Positions 33,448 to 43,610 of a DNA stretch of 64,000 nucleotides are shown piece by piece (position 1 is the first letter of the stretch; every line of letters starts with the position of its first letter). The notes below the pieces were generated by a model, which did no database searches, had not been told where the DNA came from, and saw nothing but the letters and a program-made list of their open reading frames with translations. The translations under genes and the position numbers were made by a program. Origin of the DNA: Beta vulgaris subsp. vulgaris. Taxonomy: Eukaryota > Streptophyta > Magnoliopsida > Caryophyllales > Amaranthaceae. The DNA lies in assembly GCF_026745355.1 (NCBI RefSeq), contig NC_079209.1, forward strand, positions 38,817,505 to 38,881,504. Direction: 5' to 3'.

Positions 33448-33918
33448 GTTATATACATATAGATATTTTTTTTATATATAGACGTACATAAGGTTTTAGT
33501 TATAAGAATAATGTTGGGTATGTGCCAACAAACAAAAGTGTTTTATAGGATTAGCATTTTAGGAAATATATATATATACTAGTGTGTTATTTATTTCACA
33601 TTTTTCTTTTTCCCTTCTATGGAAGAATAAAATTTAGTTTGTTTATTCAAGGAGTAAAAATTTATTTTTGGACACGTAATGGGGAATATTTTTTTTTATT
33701 TTCATTATGTGATTACAATTTTCTTGCTTAAATTCATATGACTATGAATTTATTTACGTGAATAACTGTATGAATATTAGTGAACATTCCATGTTGAAAC
33801 TTAGTGAAATTGTATGTTGATGCGATCTTTAGTGATCAAATCAAGTATTGTCTTGCTTAGATGCTAGAGTTTTCTGGAACCTGAGTAGAGTTATATTACT
33901 TTCAGGTCCCGAAGTAGA
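33448..33918 (+). other. Spacer between leader ORF and gag in element C
   Basis: Non-coding, homologous to A and B. It ends ATTACTTTCAG|GTCCC (AG 33904-33905), 13 bases before the gag ATG. A run of alternating TA is present near 33570. Confidence 0.6.
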
Positions 33919-34936
33919 ATGGCTAACAACACTGAACTAGCTGATGCTATTCGCCTATTGGCGGAGAAACTGAATCAGGACAAGGTTGAACGTCCAGAGA
34001 CTGCTGGAGAGATGTTTGAAAGACTGTCCAAAGTGAAACCACCTTACTTTAAGGGACAAGCTGACCCTACTTTCCTAGAAAACTGGATTAGGGAATTTGA
34101 AAAGTTGTTTGAGGTAGTAAATTGCCCTGCTGATATGAGAGTAGGACAAGCTGTTTATACCTAAAGGATGAGGCTGATTTGTGGTGGAGAGAAAATGGGG
34201 CTAGATTGAGTGCTGCTGAGGGATTCAATTGGGAAGCCTTTGTGATTGTGCTGAGAGGAAAGTTTTACCCTGCCTTCATGAGAAAGCAGAAAGCCCAAGA
34301 GTTCATTAACCTTAATGGATAGTATGACTATTCTGAATATTAAGTAAGTTCATAACCTTGTCTAGGTTTGCACCTGAGGTGGTAGCTACTGAGGAGCTTA
34401 AGGCTCAGAGGTTCGACAAGGGTTGACTGATGAGATCCAGTGGGTTAGGGGGTGAACCTTTACATCTTAGATGTAGTGTATGGGAGAGCTTCTCATATTT
34501 ATGGTTGCAATCGAGAAGGGATAAGAAGGCTGGAATAGTTGGTGAAAAGAGAAAGGAGGTTAGTACTGGGGAAACCAAAGTAACTTTAAGAAAAACCGGA
34601 ATGGGAATGGGAATTTCAAGGAAGAACAACCAGGAAACCGTAGTCAGGGTAGACCTGAAGGGGTACCATTGCAAGAAGTGCAACAAAAACCATCCTGGGA
34701 GGACTGTAAGGGAGACTAGTGACCTGTCATTACTGCCAGAAGAAGGGTCATAGAGAGTTTGAGTGCTACGCCAAGCACGGAAAGATTGAAGATCAGGGAA
34801 AGGTAATCAGGCTAGACCAGGGTCTAATCAAATAGGGAACCAGGGTCCTAAGCCTGGAGGTCAGAATAACCAAGGAACCATAGTAGGCCTACTGCTAATG
34901 ATAATCCTACCCAGAACAAACCTGCAGGAAAAGTGT
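33919..34936 (+). pseudogene. gag of element C, frameshifted
   Basis: Starts MANNTELADAIRLLAEKL and reads 81 codons to a shift near 34155 (one or two bases lost relative to the GTGTTGTACCTG of B). Further losses follow near 34310, 34335, 34440 and 34465. The capsid motif DLWWRENG and the knuckles CKKCNKNHPG and CHYCQKKGHREFECY are readable only by changing frame. Family function: capsid and nucleocapsid. Confidence 0.88.
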
Positions 34937-36300
34937 TCGTGATGAGTCATAACGAGGCAGAGAGATCTGCGGATGTGGTAACTGGTAATTTCTCTATCAA
35001 CTCAGTTTTCGTTAAAACGTTATTCGATTCGGGGGCTACTATTCTTTTATTTCGCCTTCTGTTTTAAAGAGTCTGGGATTGGTGGAGTATGAGTCAATTG
35101 ACTTGTCTGTTAGTATTCCTACTGGGGAAGTCGTTAAGTGTACTAAGTTTTTAAGAACTTACCTTTGAAGATAGGAGGGAGTGTCTTTCCATCCGATTTG
35201 ATCGAGTTTAACTTAGGAGATTTAGATGTGATTCTTGGGATGAACTGGTTGAGTCATTACAAGGCCAGGATCGATTGTGAAGTCCAGAAAGTAGTGTTGA
35301 GAAACCCTTCGGGAAAATTTACCTCATATAGACGATTTGGGAAACCTAAAAACTTTGGGGTGATCTCTGCTCTGCAAGTGCAGAAGTTGATGAGAAAGGG
35401 GTGTGAGCTGTTTTTCTGTAGCGTGCAAGATGTGAGTAAAGAAGTCGAGTTGAAACTTGAGGATGTTCCGATAGTGAATGAGTTTATGGACGTATTTCCG
35501 AGTGAAATTTCAGGATGCCGCCTGCAAGAGCTGTTGAGTTTACCATAGACTTAGTTCCTGGAACTGCACCTATATCTAAGGCACCTTATAGAATGGCACC
35601 TCCTGAGATGAGTGAGTTAAAGACACAATTGCAAGAACTTTTGGATAAGGGTTATATCAGACCTAGTGCATCGCCTTGGGGAGCTCCTGTTTTGTTCGTG
35701 AAGAAAAAGGATGGGAGTATGAGGTTATGTATAGACTATAGGGAGTTGAATAATGTTACCATCAAAAACAAGTACCCTTTGCCTAGAATAGATGACCTAT
35801 TCGATCAACTTAATGGAGCGAGTGTGTTCTCGAAGATTGACTTACGTTCAGGATATCATCAATTGAGGGTAGCTGATAAGGATGTACCTAAGACTGCCTT
35901 TAGAACGCGTTATGGTCACTACGAGTTCACTGTAATGCCATTTGGGTTAACCAATGCTCCTGCTATATTTATGGACTTGATGAAAGAATCTTTCACGAGT
36001 TTTTAGATAAGTTCGTAGTGGTTTTCATTGATGACATTTTGAATATTCGAGGAATGAAACCGAGCATGATGAACATTTGAGGATTATTTGGAAACCTTGA
36101 GGAAGAACCAACTATATGCCAAGTTCTCTAAGTGTGAATTTCGTTTGGAGAAAGTAGCATTCTTGGGTCATTTTGTGTCTAAGGAAGGAGTCTCTGTAGA
36201 TCCTGCTAAGATTCAAGCTGTGAGTGAGTGGCCAACTCCAAAGAGTGTGACTGACATTAGAGTTTCTTGGGTTTAGCTGGCTATTATAGGAGATTTGTGA
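34937..36300 (+). pseudogene. Protease and RT of element C, frameshifted
   Basis: The protease active site (LFDSGAT) is at about 35020-35040, followed by a base loss. A frame is open from 35165 to 35548. The RT core is open from 35515 to 36006: [86 protein letters not shown] loss near 35990 shifts the frame before the VFIDDI catalytic box at about 36024. Further losses occur near 36045 and 36085. RT fingers and palm motifs are otherwise canonical for Ty3/gypsy. Confidence 0.9.
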
Positions 36301-36800
36301 GAGATTTCTCGAAAGATAGCAAGACCTATGACTAATCTGATGAAAAAGGAGTCCAAGTTTGAGTGGAATGAGAAGTGTGAGGAAGCTTTCCAGATCTTGA
36401 AGGATCGTTTAACCACTGCACCTGTCTTAACCCTACCTGATGGGAATGAGGGATTTGAGGTCTATAGTGATGCTTCGAAGAATGGTTTGGGTTGTGTATT
36501 GCAACAGAATGGTAAGGTAATAGCTTATGCATCGCGTCAACTGAAACCTTATGAGGCTAATTACCCTACCCATGATCTAGAGTTAGCTGCCATAGTGTTT
36601 GCATTGAAGATTTGGAGACATTATCTTTATGGGGCAACTTGCAAGATATTTACAGACCATAAGAGCTTGAATACATATTTACCCAAAAAGACTTGAATAT
36701 GAGCAAAGAGATGGCTAGAGTTGATTAAGGATTCGATCTAGAATCCAGTATCATGAGGGGAAAGCAAATGTGGTTGCTGACGCCTTGAGTCGGAAATCGA
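36301..36800 (+). pseudogene. RNase H domain of element C, frameshifted
   Basis: Open from 36328 to 36696 ([41 protein letters not shown] with the catalytic Glu, FTDHKSL). A base loss near 36672 and another near 36735 break the end, where VADALSRKS should follow continuously. The catalytic Asp of YSDAS is present, whereas copy B has YNDAS. Confidence 0.88.
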
Positions 36801-38117
36801 GTCATAGCTTGAGTGCTTTGATAGTCCCTGAGGAGTTGTGTAGAGATATGCAAAGGTTGAACCTAGAAATTTTAAATCCTGGGGAAAGCAAGGCTAGACT
36901 TAGTAACCTTTCTTTGGGAGTGTCAGTTTTCGATGAGATCATTGAGGGTCAAGCTGGGGATGAGCATCTAGATAAGATTAAAGAGAAAATGAAGCAAGGT
37001 AAGGAAGTAGACTTCAAGATTCATGATGATGGGAGTCTAAGGTTTAAAGGAAGGTGGTGTGTACCACAAAAGTGCAACGACCTAAAAAGACGTCTTATGG
37101 ATGAGGGGCATAATACTCCGTATTCTGTGCACCCTGGGGGTGACAAATGTATAAGGATCTTAAGGTGATATATTGGTGGCCGAACATGAAGCGCGAAGTA
37201 GCTGAGTATGTGTCTAAGTGTCTAACCTGCCAGAAAGTGAAGATAGATCATAAGAGGCCCATGGGGACAGTCCAACCACTAGAGGTTCCTGGATGGAAGT
37301 GGGATTCGATTTCTATGGACTTTGTGACTGCCTTACCCAAGTCGAGGAGTGGAAATGATACCATTTGGGTATAGTGGATAGACTGACCAAGTCCGCTGTT
37401 TTCATACCTATTAAGGAGACATGGAAGAAGAAGCAACTCGCTACAACCTATATCAAGCATGTAGTGAGGTTGCACGGAGTTCCAAAGGACATTATTTCGG
37501 ATCGTGACTCTAGATTTCTATCGAAGTTTTGGAAAAAGGTCCAAACAAACCTTGGGACAACATTAAAGATGAGTACCGCCTTTCACCCTGCGACCGATGG
37601 TCAGACTGAGAGGACTAACCAAACTATGGAAGATATGTTGCGAGCTTGTGCTATAGATTTTCAAGGAAGTTGGGAGGACCAATTAGATTTGATTGAGTTC
37701 TCTTACAATAATAGTTACCATGCGAGTAAAGATGGCACCTTTTGAGGCGTTATATGGACGGAAGTGTAGAAGTCCCATTTGCTGGAATGACTATAGTGAG
37801 AATGTAGTTTTGGGGACAGAATTCATTGAGGAGACCGTCAAGAACGTTAGATTGATTCAGGCTCGAATTCAAGCTGCGCAAGATAGGCAGAAGAGTTATG
37901 CAGACTTAAAACGGCGCGAAGATGAGTTCGCTGTAGGTGATAAAGTATTCCTGAAAGTATCACCCACCAAAGGCGTTATGAGATTTGGGAAAAAGGGCAA
38001 GCTGAGTGCTAAATATGTAGGCCCATATGAGATTTTGGAGCGCATTGGGAAAGTAGCTTATAGATTGGCATTGCCAATGGAGTTTGAAAAGATGCATGAT
38101 GTTTTCATATATCCCAA
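36801..38117 (+). pseudogene. Integrase of element C, frameshifted
   Basis: The zinc-binding region with [11 protein letters not shown] and KCLTCQK is broken near 37145. The catalytic core has all three acidic residues visible: Asp in SMDFVTALP, Asp in IISDRDSRFLSKFW and Glu in TNQTMEDMLRACA. Frame breaks lie near 37368 (GGGTATAGTG against GGGTTATTGTG in B) and near 37733. The C-terminal part (RQKSYADLKRREDEFAVGDK) is open to about 38121. In the family it inserts the element DNA. Confidence 0.9.
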
Positions 38118-38384
38118 TTGAAGCGCTATATCCCTGATGAGCGCCATGTGTTAGAGCCTGAACGAGTTCAGATAGATAGTAGCCTCACTTATGAGGAAAG
38201 ACCTGTCAAGATTCTCGACAGGAAAGTGCGTAGTACGCGTAACAAGGATGTTCATATTGTCAAAGTTCTTTGGTCTAACCACGAGTCAGAAGAGGCAACG
38301 TGGGAAGCCGAAGAGGATATGAAGAAAAAGTATCCAGACCTATTCCTTGAGGTGAGTTACGAGGGCGTAACTCGTTTTCTTTAA
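38118..38384 (+). pseudogene. Chromodomain at the integrase C-terminus, element C
   Basis: RPVKILDRKVRSTRNKDVHI, then VKVLWSNHESEEATWEAEED and KYPDLF form a chromodomain, the mark of chromoviruses; in this clade it is thought to steer integration to heterochromatin. The aromatic-cage positions are only partly conserved, as usual in group II chromodomains. The frame stops at TAA 38382-38384. A frameshift separates it from the integrase frame near 38115. Confidence 0.9.
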
Positions 38385-38664
38385 GGGGGTAGAATGCGAT
38401 AAATTTCGCGCTTTTTGTCTATTTTTATGAGTTTTCATGTATATGTATGCCTATGTTGGGCAATTTGCACATGTTAGTGCAAAAGAAGTAGAGTCTCCGC
38501 ATAAGAAAAGTGTTCTAAGTAACACAAGTGTTTTAAAAATGGGAAAGTGCACGAGAGGCACTACCTTTTCCCCAAAAAGTTTTCGAAATGTTTAGTTCAA
38601 ACTTTTGAAAGTACGAGGGTTTTGTGTTAAGTTTCGGGACGAAACTTCTTTTAAGGGGGTAGAC
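38385..38664 (+). other. 3' untranslated region and polypurine tract of element C
   Basis: The primer for plus-strand synthesis, AAGGGGGTAGAC, ends at 38664, directly before the 3' LTR. The same 13-mer TTAAGGGGGTAGA also occurs at 38381-38393, overlapping the pol stop codon, 270 bp upstream. No gene lies between. Confidence 0.75.
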
Positions 38665-41147
38665 TGTAATCCCCCACATTTTTAAAGGATTTTCATAAAT
38701 ATATTAAGTATTTATGTAATTATATTTAAATCCAAATGAGTTTGGAAAATGATTTGACTTTTAAAAAGGGTTGACTATTTTAAAAGTCAACTAAAAATAT
38801 TTTTCTTAGCTTAATAAAATTTGTAATATTTTAATTAAGCGTGTTTTAAATAAGAGTTTAATTATTAAAAGCACATTTGAAAAGAAAACTTAATGGAATC
38901 GAAAGCCCAAAAGTAAAAAAAGGGAAAGGATGATTTGATGACTAAAGTCCTAATAAGCCCATCTTGTTAGTCATCAAAGTTTTAATTATTGAAATTCTTT
39001 TCCTAAGCCCAATAGGATTAGCCTATTTAAATATCCTAAAAACCCAAATATTTTGCCCTACACTTTATTTTCTCTCTCCTCCCTTGCACGTGATTTCCGA
39101 ATTCTCTCTCACTCGACATTTTCTCTCTCCTCTTCCTCTTGAGCTGAGTTTCATATTTCCTCTCAAAAATCGTTTCTTCTTCGCTAAGTAACGTTCAACA
39201 AAAAGTCACAAACATTTCTTGAAGCCGAAAATCCTGCTGCCCGCCGGTCCTTGCTGCTGTTTCCAGTCCGGCGCCCCTTTCCTCCTTTTGTTTCGGTTGT
39301 TTTCTTTACTTCTCCTTTAAGATTCCATTAAAGTCCTAAATTTTATTTCTATTTACATGATTATAATTTGAATTATTATTTATTATGAAAAGCTTAGTTT
39401 CGGTTTTCATATCATAAAAGAAAAATTTTCAGATTTATTATTTTTAGTTTTAATCATGAAAGATGTGATTTTTAGGGTTTTAAATCACTAGAAATCGTAT
39501 ATTTAAAGTATGAATATGAATTTTGATTGGAATACGATTTTTATATGCATTTAAAATATTTTCAGAAGGTTTAGAAAATTTTATAAATGCTGGAAATTCA
39601 GAAAGTTAGTATTTTAAGGTTTTTAATGTTTTTAATCACTAGAATAGTTGTACTATACTAGGGATTAAAAATAACGAGAGTTTAAATTATAAAAACGATT
39701 TTTAAAGACGTTTAAAAGGGTTTGGGACGTTTTTAAAGTTGCTGTATTTTTTTAGTTCAAGTATTTACTTGATTATTTGGTTGTTCTAGGCGGAGAATTC
39801 ACTGTAGGGGACTTTTAGGCATAAAAGTGGCCTACCGTTGCGTTTATACAAGGTACGTACATAGTCTACGTGCTATATGGTTTAGAAACATGCCTTAGGG
39901 ATGTTTTTATTTATTAGTATCATGTATAGGACCTTGTTGTTCATGTATATGATTTACTATAATTACTTTACATGTTACTTGCCTGTGTGCTACATGTAAA
40001 CTGAGAATATGTATGAGTATGACTTGTTTGTATGGAAGTTTGATGCAAGCAAATAAGTTCAGTTTGGTATTAATTCGTAAGTGGATTAATTTAAGTAAGT
40101 TGGAATCATGTGTTACATAGATTCTTGGAGATTATTTATTTATCTTATAAGAACCGTGGATCTTATTTGGTAAGTATGGATTATTCCTATATAAAGGTAC
40201 GGATTTCTGTTGGCTAGGTTCAACAAAGGATAAAAGGAAATAAAAAGGAGTCTTGATTGATAAGTTGTGAACACTTGTTAATCCAAAGATAAAAAGAATT
40301 TGTTATTATGTGGTTGCGAATTGTGTTTTATTTGGTTGTTGTGGTGTCAACACAAGTATTAAAATGAATGCAACGTAAAGTGAAACGAGAATAAGTTATA
40401 AGACTTTAGACTGGTGCACGTCTAGAGTTGGACATAAGGGTTGGGGTTATGGTGAGCGTGCCATAGCTTTTCTAGGAATGGGTTGATCACCATCCCTTTT
40501 TATTCAAAGGTTCCTCGATATCGCAGGTCACTCTGAAATGCGGAGTCGCGCCCCCATTTCATTTTTATTGGCAGGACAACTCGTCTAATAACTATTCCAT
40601 TAAAGTGATAAAAGATGTTTAAGTTTAGTTCAGTAAAAGTTGTCTGCAGAGTATTACTTACTTATGTTATTATTTATCCCTGCAAGTTTATGTTTGTAGT
40701 ATCATGTTTAGGATTATTTATGTCTGATATGTAGTACTCAGCTTTGCTGATTACGTGCTTGTCTGTGTTTGTGATCATGGCTTTGCCTATTGATCCTGTG
40801 GTGATCCTTCGGGGAGCAGAGTCAAGAAAGCATTGACATTACAGGTTCGAAGATGCATACCATTGGGGAATCTGGAATGGAGAGGCTTTTGTGACATTAG
40901 TATTATTTAAGTTGTTTTCGTAGGAACATCTTCATTTAAGTTTGAGGTTTATTTAGTTGGTGTGTTAAGTTTGACATTGTCATTTGGTTTCATAAGTTTA
41001 ATAAAGTTGATTTTTGTTTTAATAAGTTTTCCGCTGCAACATTCTGAGTAAGCCGAAACGTTATCACACGGGCGATAATGCCTGGGTAATTCTCTAGGTT
41101 TGTTATAAAGGTATTTTCTAGAAAGAGAGAATTATCGGGGTGTTACA
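38665..41147 (+). repeat. 3' LTR of element C
   Basis: TGTAATCCCCCAC to GGGGTGTTACA, 2483 bp. It differs from the 5' LTR mostly by short indels (for example ATTATTG for ATTAGTG near 38985, fewer CT repeats near 39105 and the partly deleted hairpin near 39190). Confidence 0.95.
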
Positions 41148-41205
41148 GAGGGTATTGGATGAATTTTTTAATTTGTCTGGGTATTTGGTGAAAAAAACCC
41201 TTAGA
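41148..41205 (-). repeat. Target duplication of C and putative right end of the long-TIR DNA transposon
   Basis: GAGGG (41148-41152) duplicates 29823-29827. The following GTATTGGATGAA and GGGTATTTGGTGAAAAAAACC continue the sequence interrupted by element C. The last block is the inverse of GGTTTTTTCACC at 22091. No transposase or target duplication is visible. Confidence 0.45.
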
Positions 41206-41399
41206 AATAAAAATCTGATTTTCTAAATATCCTTTAAAATGATTTATTAGAAATAATTAATATTAAAATATTAAAAATACAATTAATTGTTAGGAAAGTT
41301 AATTGGACTTTTAAAACTAAGCTTGGATTTAATAAATAAACTTTATATTTTCGAAATGTTTTTGGACTTTATTCGATTGCTCCTCATTTCGACCGAACC
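41206..41399. other. Short AT-rich unassigned stretch
   Basis: AT-rich sequence between the putative transposon end and the next gypsy fragment. Nothing recognised. Confidence 0.4.
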
Positions 41400-42540
41400 A
41401 ATTAAGACGATAGTACGTTTCAATTTTCATCATTAAGTACTCAATGGGGAGACACGATTTTTGTGTCTATACCTACAAACACTACACGACTTGCAAATGG
41501 CCTACAACTGTCTTGTATAATATCATGGTCTAGCATCTCTTGAACCACATTCTCTATGGCATCTTTTTGTTTAAGAGGATACCTGTATGGCCTAATATTG
41601 ACTGGTCGTGACCCAGGTAATAAGTGAACTTTATGATCAAACAAAGGTCTGCTAGGAGATAGGATTGTAGGTTCTTCAAAAAGAGGTTTATACTTGTCTA
41701 AAGACCGAGTAATTATGGGGCAGCAAGTGGTTCAATAGTATGAGATACGCATGTAGGGATAGAACTTAGAAGACAAACCATCATCAATAGAGGGTGTAAT
41801 AGCTGCCTGCAAGAAGCATAATTGTACAGTATAGCCCTGGAACGGACCAATTTCTGAACAATAGATCCTGTGATTGTAGTGACGTTGTTAGAAGAAATCC
41901 CTCTTAAAACATGATGAGCTCCATTGTAGGTGAACTCCATCTTGAGGTTCTGGAAATTCCATTGAATTGTGCCCAATGATTTAAGCCATTGTACTCCAAG
42001 AACTATATCACAACCCCAAGTGGTATAAGGATAGCATCTGTGACAAAGATAGTGTTTAGAAGCCTCCATTTAAAAGCTTTGCACATGGACTTGCCATAGA
42101 GTGTATTGCTATCTGCTATAGAGACTGATTGAACAGGCATGGTAGCAATATAATGGTACATCCCAACTTCATGGCAAGTGACACATCCACAGAGTTATGA
42201 GTACTGTCGGAATCAATTAAGATATGGAGTGATCTTTTACGAACATAACCAGTCACTCTCATGGTGTTATAACCAACATTGCCAAATGGGGACTAATTGA
42301 AATATAAGGTTCTTTTTTCAAACATCTCCACAGTATCTCCTACACCTTCCATACCATACTCATCATCAAAGACAGGAATCCCTATAGCAAACAATTGAGT
42401 ATGCTTAATCTGATACTTGTGGCCCCTCTCATAAGGTGCATGACAAAATAGCATAAATCCTTGGCTTTTCTATCTGCTCTTTCAACTGTTGTGAGGTATC
42501 TAGTTTGCATGTAGGGTCGTATCCAGTAGCAGTTGCCAAA
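41400..42540 (-). pseudogene. Fragment of another Ty3/gypsy lineage (protease to RT start)
   Basis: On the minus strand a protease-like LIDSDSTHNSVDVSLA (DSG changed to DSD) near 42220-42160 is followed by a WGCDIVLGVQWLKSLGTIQW block at about 42025-41965. The RT start has HLLPGSRPVNIRPYRYPLKQ and VVQEMLDHDIIQDS at about 41640-41500. It ends near FASRVV. Frames are broken and no LTR or primer site is attached. The wording differs from A-D, so it is a separate, older family. Confidence 0.8.
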
Positions 42541-43610
42541 AAAAAGTTTATCTAATAGCATAATTAAACAATTAAACCTATAGAAATCGAGGCCTTGGAA
42601 AAAGACGAAAACTCAATCAATCACAACAGTATAATATCTCTTTTATAAACCCTCTTAAGTCTTAACAATAGCTGTTGCCAAGGAAATATAACGAAGATAT
42701 GATTTTGCAGCTTGAAAAACAACTGAATCAAAAATAGCTAAGGGATTATCTTCTTCATTTTTATGCGGTTTTTTTTAAAAAAAATCTGATCAGTTGAACC
42801 AGGAGCATAAGACCATGACCAAAAAAAATTATGTTGGTATTCCAAGGCACCGAAAGAAAATTTTGGTGGTTCCATGGAGGAACCGCCTGAAATTTTCAGT
42901 TCCACCACAGTGCAACCGAAAATTTTCGCAAGTTCCAACACTTAACCACCGAAAATTGCGTTCGGTTCTTGCATTTAAAAATATTCTCGTGTTCAAAAAA
43001 ATTTCATTATTTTAGTCTTGCGACTATTATACCCAGTGAAGGTGGTGCTCTGGAGAGGATGGGACTCGCCATGGCGGGATGGTGGCTGCCATTTTCAGTT
43101 CAAGCTGGTGTAAATAGTTGAAGGTGGTGGTGGTTGCATGTGGATGGAGAGAGAGAGTGAAGTGAGGAAGGAATGGGGGAATTGTGGAAAAAGTACAACA
43201 AAAATAAAGGCGATGTTAGCAATATACAAGCGGTATTTAGAACACCCTTGAAAAAATACAAGTTGGATAGTACTCCGAATGTGGTGATTCTATCCAAATA
43301 CTAGTTGAGAAACCAACCTTGTGTGTGAAAATATTAGTGTAAATTGACTAAAGAACCCTGGTAACAGTGCTCAATATATCAAGTGGCATTTTTTTGATAG
43401 AATGATACGCAGCCAACACTAAGTGCCTCGTCCAATAGCATATAATTTTTTCAAACAATTTGCAACTTATTTCAATCTTTAATTTACAAGGCACTCAACA
43501 ATTACTAATACACATGCCAACCAAATTTAACATTATTCACAACGCTGCTTTAAAGCATTAGAAACACGTCTAGAAACATGAGCTCCGGATAAAATCATAC
43601 CAATTGCCAC
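42541..43610 (-). other. Intergenic DNA and SERINC 3' UTR
   Basis: The ~280 bp next to the SERINC stop codon probably hold its 3' UTR; I see no single clear poly(A) signal. The rest, including a CCGAAAATTT-rich part near 42850-42960 and a purine-rich part near 43120-43180, shows no gene or element I recognise. Confidence 0.4.

Larger units (their letters stand above)
29828..41147 (+). mobile_element. Complete Tekay-like Ty3/gypsy element C
   Basis: An 11.3 kb element with two LTRs (2503 and 2483 bp), the target duplication GAGGG on both sides (29823-29827 and 41148-41152), primer-binding site, leader ORF, gag, protease, RT, RNase H, integrase, chromodomain and polypurine tract in order. The LTRs look nearly identical apart from small indels, so insertion was recent, yet gag-pol has many one- or two-base deletions. 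It inserted into sequence of the putative DNA transposon end. Confidence 0.95.

Noticed and set aside
42738..43015. Open frames on both strands near 42750-43000
   Set aside because: They mirror each other over an AT-rich stretch and carry no recognisable motif.
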